DNA of 6,672 nt, from the NCBI GenBank assembly GCA_020722825.1, contig DYKC01000058.1:1-6672 (forward strand). The letters run 5' to 3'. Every line of letters starts with the position of its first letter. Within the stretch, counting starts at the first letter, position 1. Shown piece after piece: positions 5,147 to 6,672 of the stretch. The notes below the pieces were generated by a model. It was not told the DNA's origin. It worked only from the letters and a program-made list of their open reading frames with translations, and did not search any database. This DNA comes from Vermiphilus sp. (lineage in GTDB: Bacteria > Ratteibacteria > UBA8468 > B48-G9 > JAFGKM01). The translations under genes and the position numbers were made by a program.

Positions 5147-6672
5147 ATGGTAAAGATAGAAAGGGCGATATTGAGTGTTTCGGATAAAACGGGTATTGTT
5201 GAACTGGCAAGATTTCTGGCCGGGTACAATGTGGAAATTCTTTCCACGGGAGGAACTGCAAGGACTTTAAGGGAGAAAGGCGTCAAGGTTAAGGATGTTT
5301 CAGAATTTACCGGTTTTCCGGAAATACTGGACGGAAGAGTGAAGACGCTTCATCCGAAAATTTACGGCGGTATTCTTGCAATCCGCGATAATAAAGAGCA
5401 TCAAAAAGAGATGCGGGACAACAATCTCGTGCCTGTTGACCTTATAGTCTGTAACCTGTATCCTTTTGAAGAGGCCATTAAAAAAGGTGCACCGCATGAA
5501 GAGATAATTGAAAACATAGATATAGGCGGACCCACTATGCTCAGGGCCGCCTCAAAAAACTACAGGTATGTCTGTGTACTGGTCAAAAATGAGTTGTATG
5601 ATGAATTTATCAAGGAGATGAAAAAAAATAATGGGTGTATCAGCGAAGAGTTCTCTTTCCGCTGTGCAATGGAGGTATTCAGGCATACCTCCAGATACGA
5701 TTTTGCTATAGCGAAATATTTTAAAGGGAAGATTGAAAAGGAGGACGTTCTACCTGCTGAGATGGACCTACGTTTATTAAAGGTTCAGGACCTGAGGTAC
5801 GGAGAAAATCCACACCAGACTGCCGGATGGTACAGGTTTGCGGACAGACAGTTTACCCGACAGCAGTTTCAGGGGAAAGAACTTTCTTTCAACAATCTTC
5901 TGGATATGGAATCTACCTATATACTTGTCAACCAGTTTTCTTTACCCGGATGTGTTTTGACCAAACATACCAATCCCTGTGGGGTAGCTGTTGATAACGA
6001 CCTCCTTACTGCTTACGAAAAGGCTCTGGAAACCGACCCTTTAAGTGCTTTTGGTGGAATAGCCGGTTTTAATCGTAAGGTAGGTAAAAAGATTGCGGAA
6101 AAAATGACCGAGAGGTTCTACGAGGTTGTCATTGCCCCTGAGTACGATGAAGATGCACTTGCAATATTCAGGAAAAAAGAAAACCTGCGGGTTATCAAAA
6201 GTCCTGCAAATATTGTGCCCGGTTATGATTTTAAAGCACTTAACGATGGGTTGCTTGTACAGACCCCTGATAACAGGGATTTTGAAAAGATGGACGTGGT
6301 AACGGACAGAATGCCTGATGATGAAGAGATGGGTGCACTGAAGTTTGCATGGACGGTATGCAAGTTTGTAAAGTCCAATGCCATAGTCCTTGCTGCGAAA
6401 GACAGGACTATAGGTATTGGAGCAGGGCAGATGTCAAGATATGATTCTGCAAGGGTGGCGGTGATGAAGATGAAGGATAACTTCAAGAAAAAGATCACCC
6501 CGCTTGTTGTTGCTTCCGATGCGTTTTTCCCGTTTCCAGACAGCATAGATGTGTTAATGGAGGCAGGGGTTAGTGCAATAATACAGCCGGGAGGGTCACT
6601 GAAGGACAATGAAGTTATAGATGCCTGCAACAGGTATGGAATTGCTATGGTGTTTACGGGTATGAGACACTT
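5147..6672 (+). CDS. purH: Bifunctional AICAR transformylase / IMP cyclohydrolase, 3' end cut by the window
   Basis: PurH carries out the last two steps of IMP synthesis: formylation of AICAR with 10-formyl-tetrahydrofolate, then ring closure of FAICAR. The frame stays open for 508 codons to the window edge, ending TGMRH plus two bases. The family usually ends GMRHFRH or similar, so only a few residues and the stop are missing. The N-terminal cyclohydrolase domain (about 1-200) shows LSVSDKTG (9-16), STGGTA (33-38), GRVKTLHPK (63-71), CNLYPF and DIGGPTMLRAASKN. The transformylase domain shows RYGENPHQ (217-224), KELSFNNLLD, the catalytic K273-H274 pair in KHTNPCGVA, DPLSAFGGI (297-305) and QPGGS (480-484). 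A small variation is FRHTSRYD where HTAAYD is common. The start is fixed by GGAGG at 5135. The 13-base gap to the permease places it in the same operon. Confidence 0.96.
   Translation, partial: MVKIERAILSVSDKTGIVELARFLAGYNVEILSTGGTARTLREKGVKVKDVSEFTGFPEILDGRVKTLHPKIYGGILAIRDNKEHQKEMRDNNLVPVDLIVCNLYPFEEAIKKGAPHEEIIENIDIGGPTMLRAASKNYRYVCVLVKNELYDEFIKEMKKNNGCISEEFSFRCAMEVFRHTSRYDFAIAKYFKGKIEKEDVLPAEMDLRLLKVQDLRYGENPHQTAGWYRFADRQFTRQQFQGKELSFNNLLDMESTYILVNQFSLPGCVLTKHTNPCGVAVDNDLLTAYEKALETDPLSAFGGIAGFNRKVGKKIAEKMTERFYEVVIAPEYDEDALAIFRKKENLRVIKSPANIVPGYDFKALNDGLLVQTPDNRDFEKMDVVTDRMPDDEEMGALKFAWTVCKFVKSNAIVLAAKDRTIGIGAGQMSRYDSARVAVMKMKDNFKKKITPLVVASDAFFPFPDSIDVLMEAGVSAIIQPGGSLKDNEVIDACNRYGIAMVFTGMRH

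Noticed and set aside
6223..6630. 135-residue minus-strand open frame opposite purH
   Set aside because: purH motifs are continuous on the + strand, and the antisense product has no family features.

Overview
The window reads as a stretch of bacterial chromosome carrying housekeeping genes, all on the + strand. It uses the standard code (TGA and TAA stops, ATG starts) and is moderately AT-rich. The gene order, and proteins that match known families well but not any genome I can name, suggest an uncultivated or poorly sampled lineage. I cannot assign a phylum from the sequence alone.

Region 1-464 is AT-rich. It holds short inverted repeats and one small Cys/His/Lys-rich ORF (209-403) that resembles DUF6788-type small proteins and looks frameshifted and truncated. 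A weak promoter and a GTCAA/TTGAC palindrome sit at its 3' end, just before the main gene cluster.

Region 465-3804 is three genes joined by 4-base ATGA stop/start overlaps: pyrR (uracil phosphoribosyltransferase/pyr regulator), pyrB (aspartate carbamoyltransferase catalytic chain) and a UvrD/PcrA-type SF1 DNA helicase. The helicase has an unusual motif II (DEYHDTN) and no C-terminal tail. After 42 bases comes a 428-residue permease of the ArsB/NhaD/SLC13-like ion transporter superfamily (3847-5133). After 13 more bases, with a strong GGAGG ribosome binding site, comes purH (5147 to the window edge), cut only a few codons before its expected end.

Tight spacing and shared direction suggest one transcription unit joining the start of the pyrimidine pathway (PyrR, PyrB), the end of IMP synthesis (PurH), a repair-type helicase and a permease of unknown substrate. 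The usual pyr neighbours (pyrC, carAB, pyrD) are absent. I do not see a convincing undescribed system here. The most useful oddities are the mixed operon, the helicase deviations, PyrR without a recognisable PyrR-binding leader, the orphan permease and the degraded small gene upstream.
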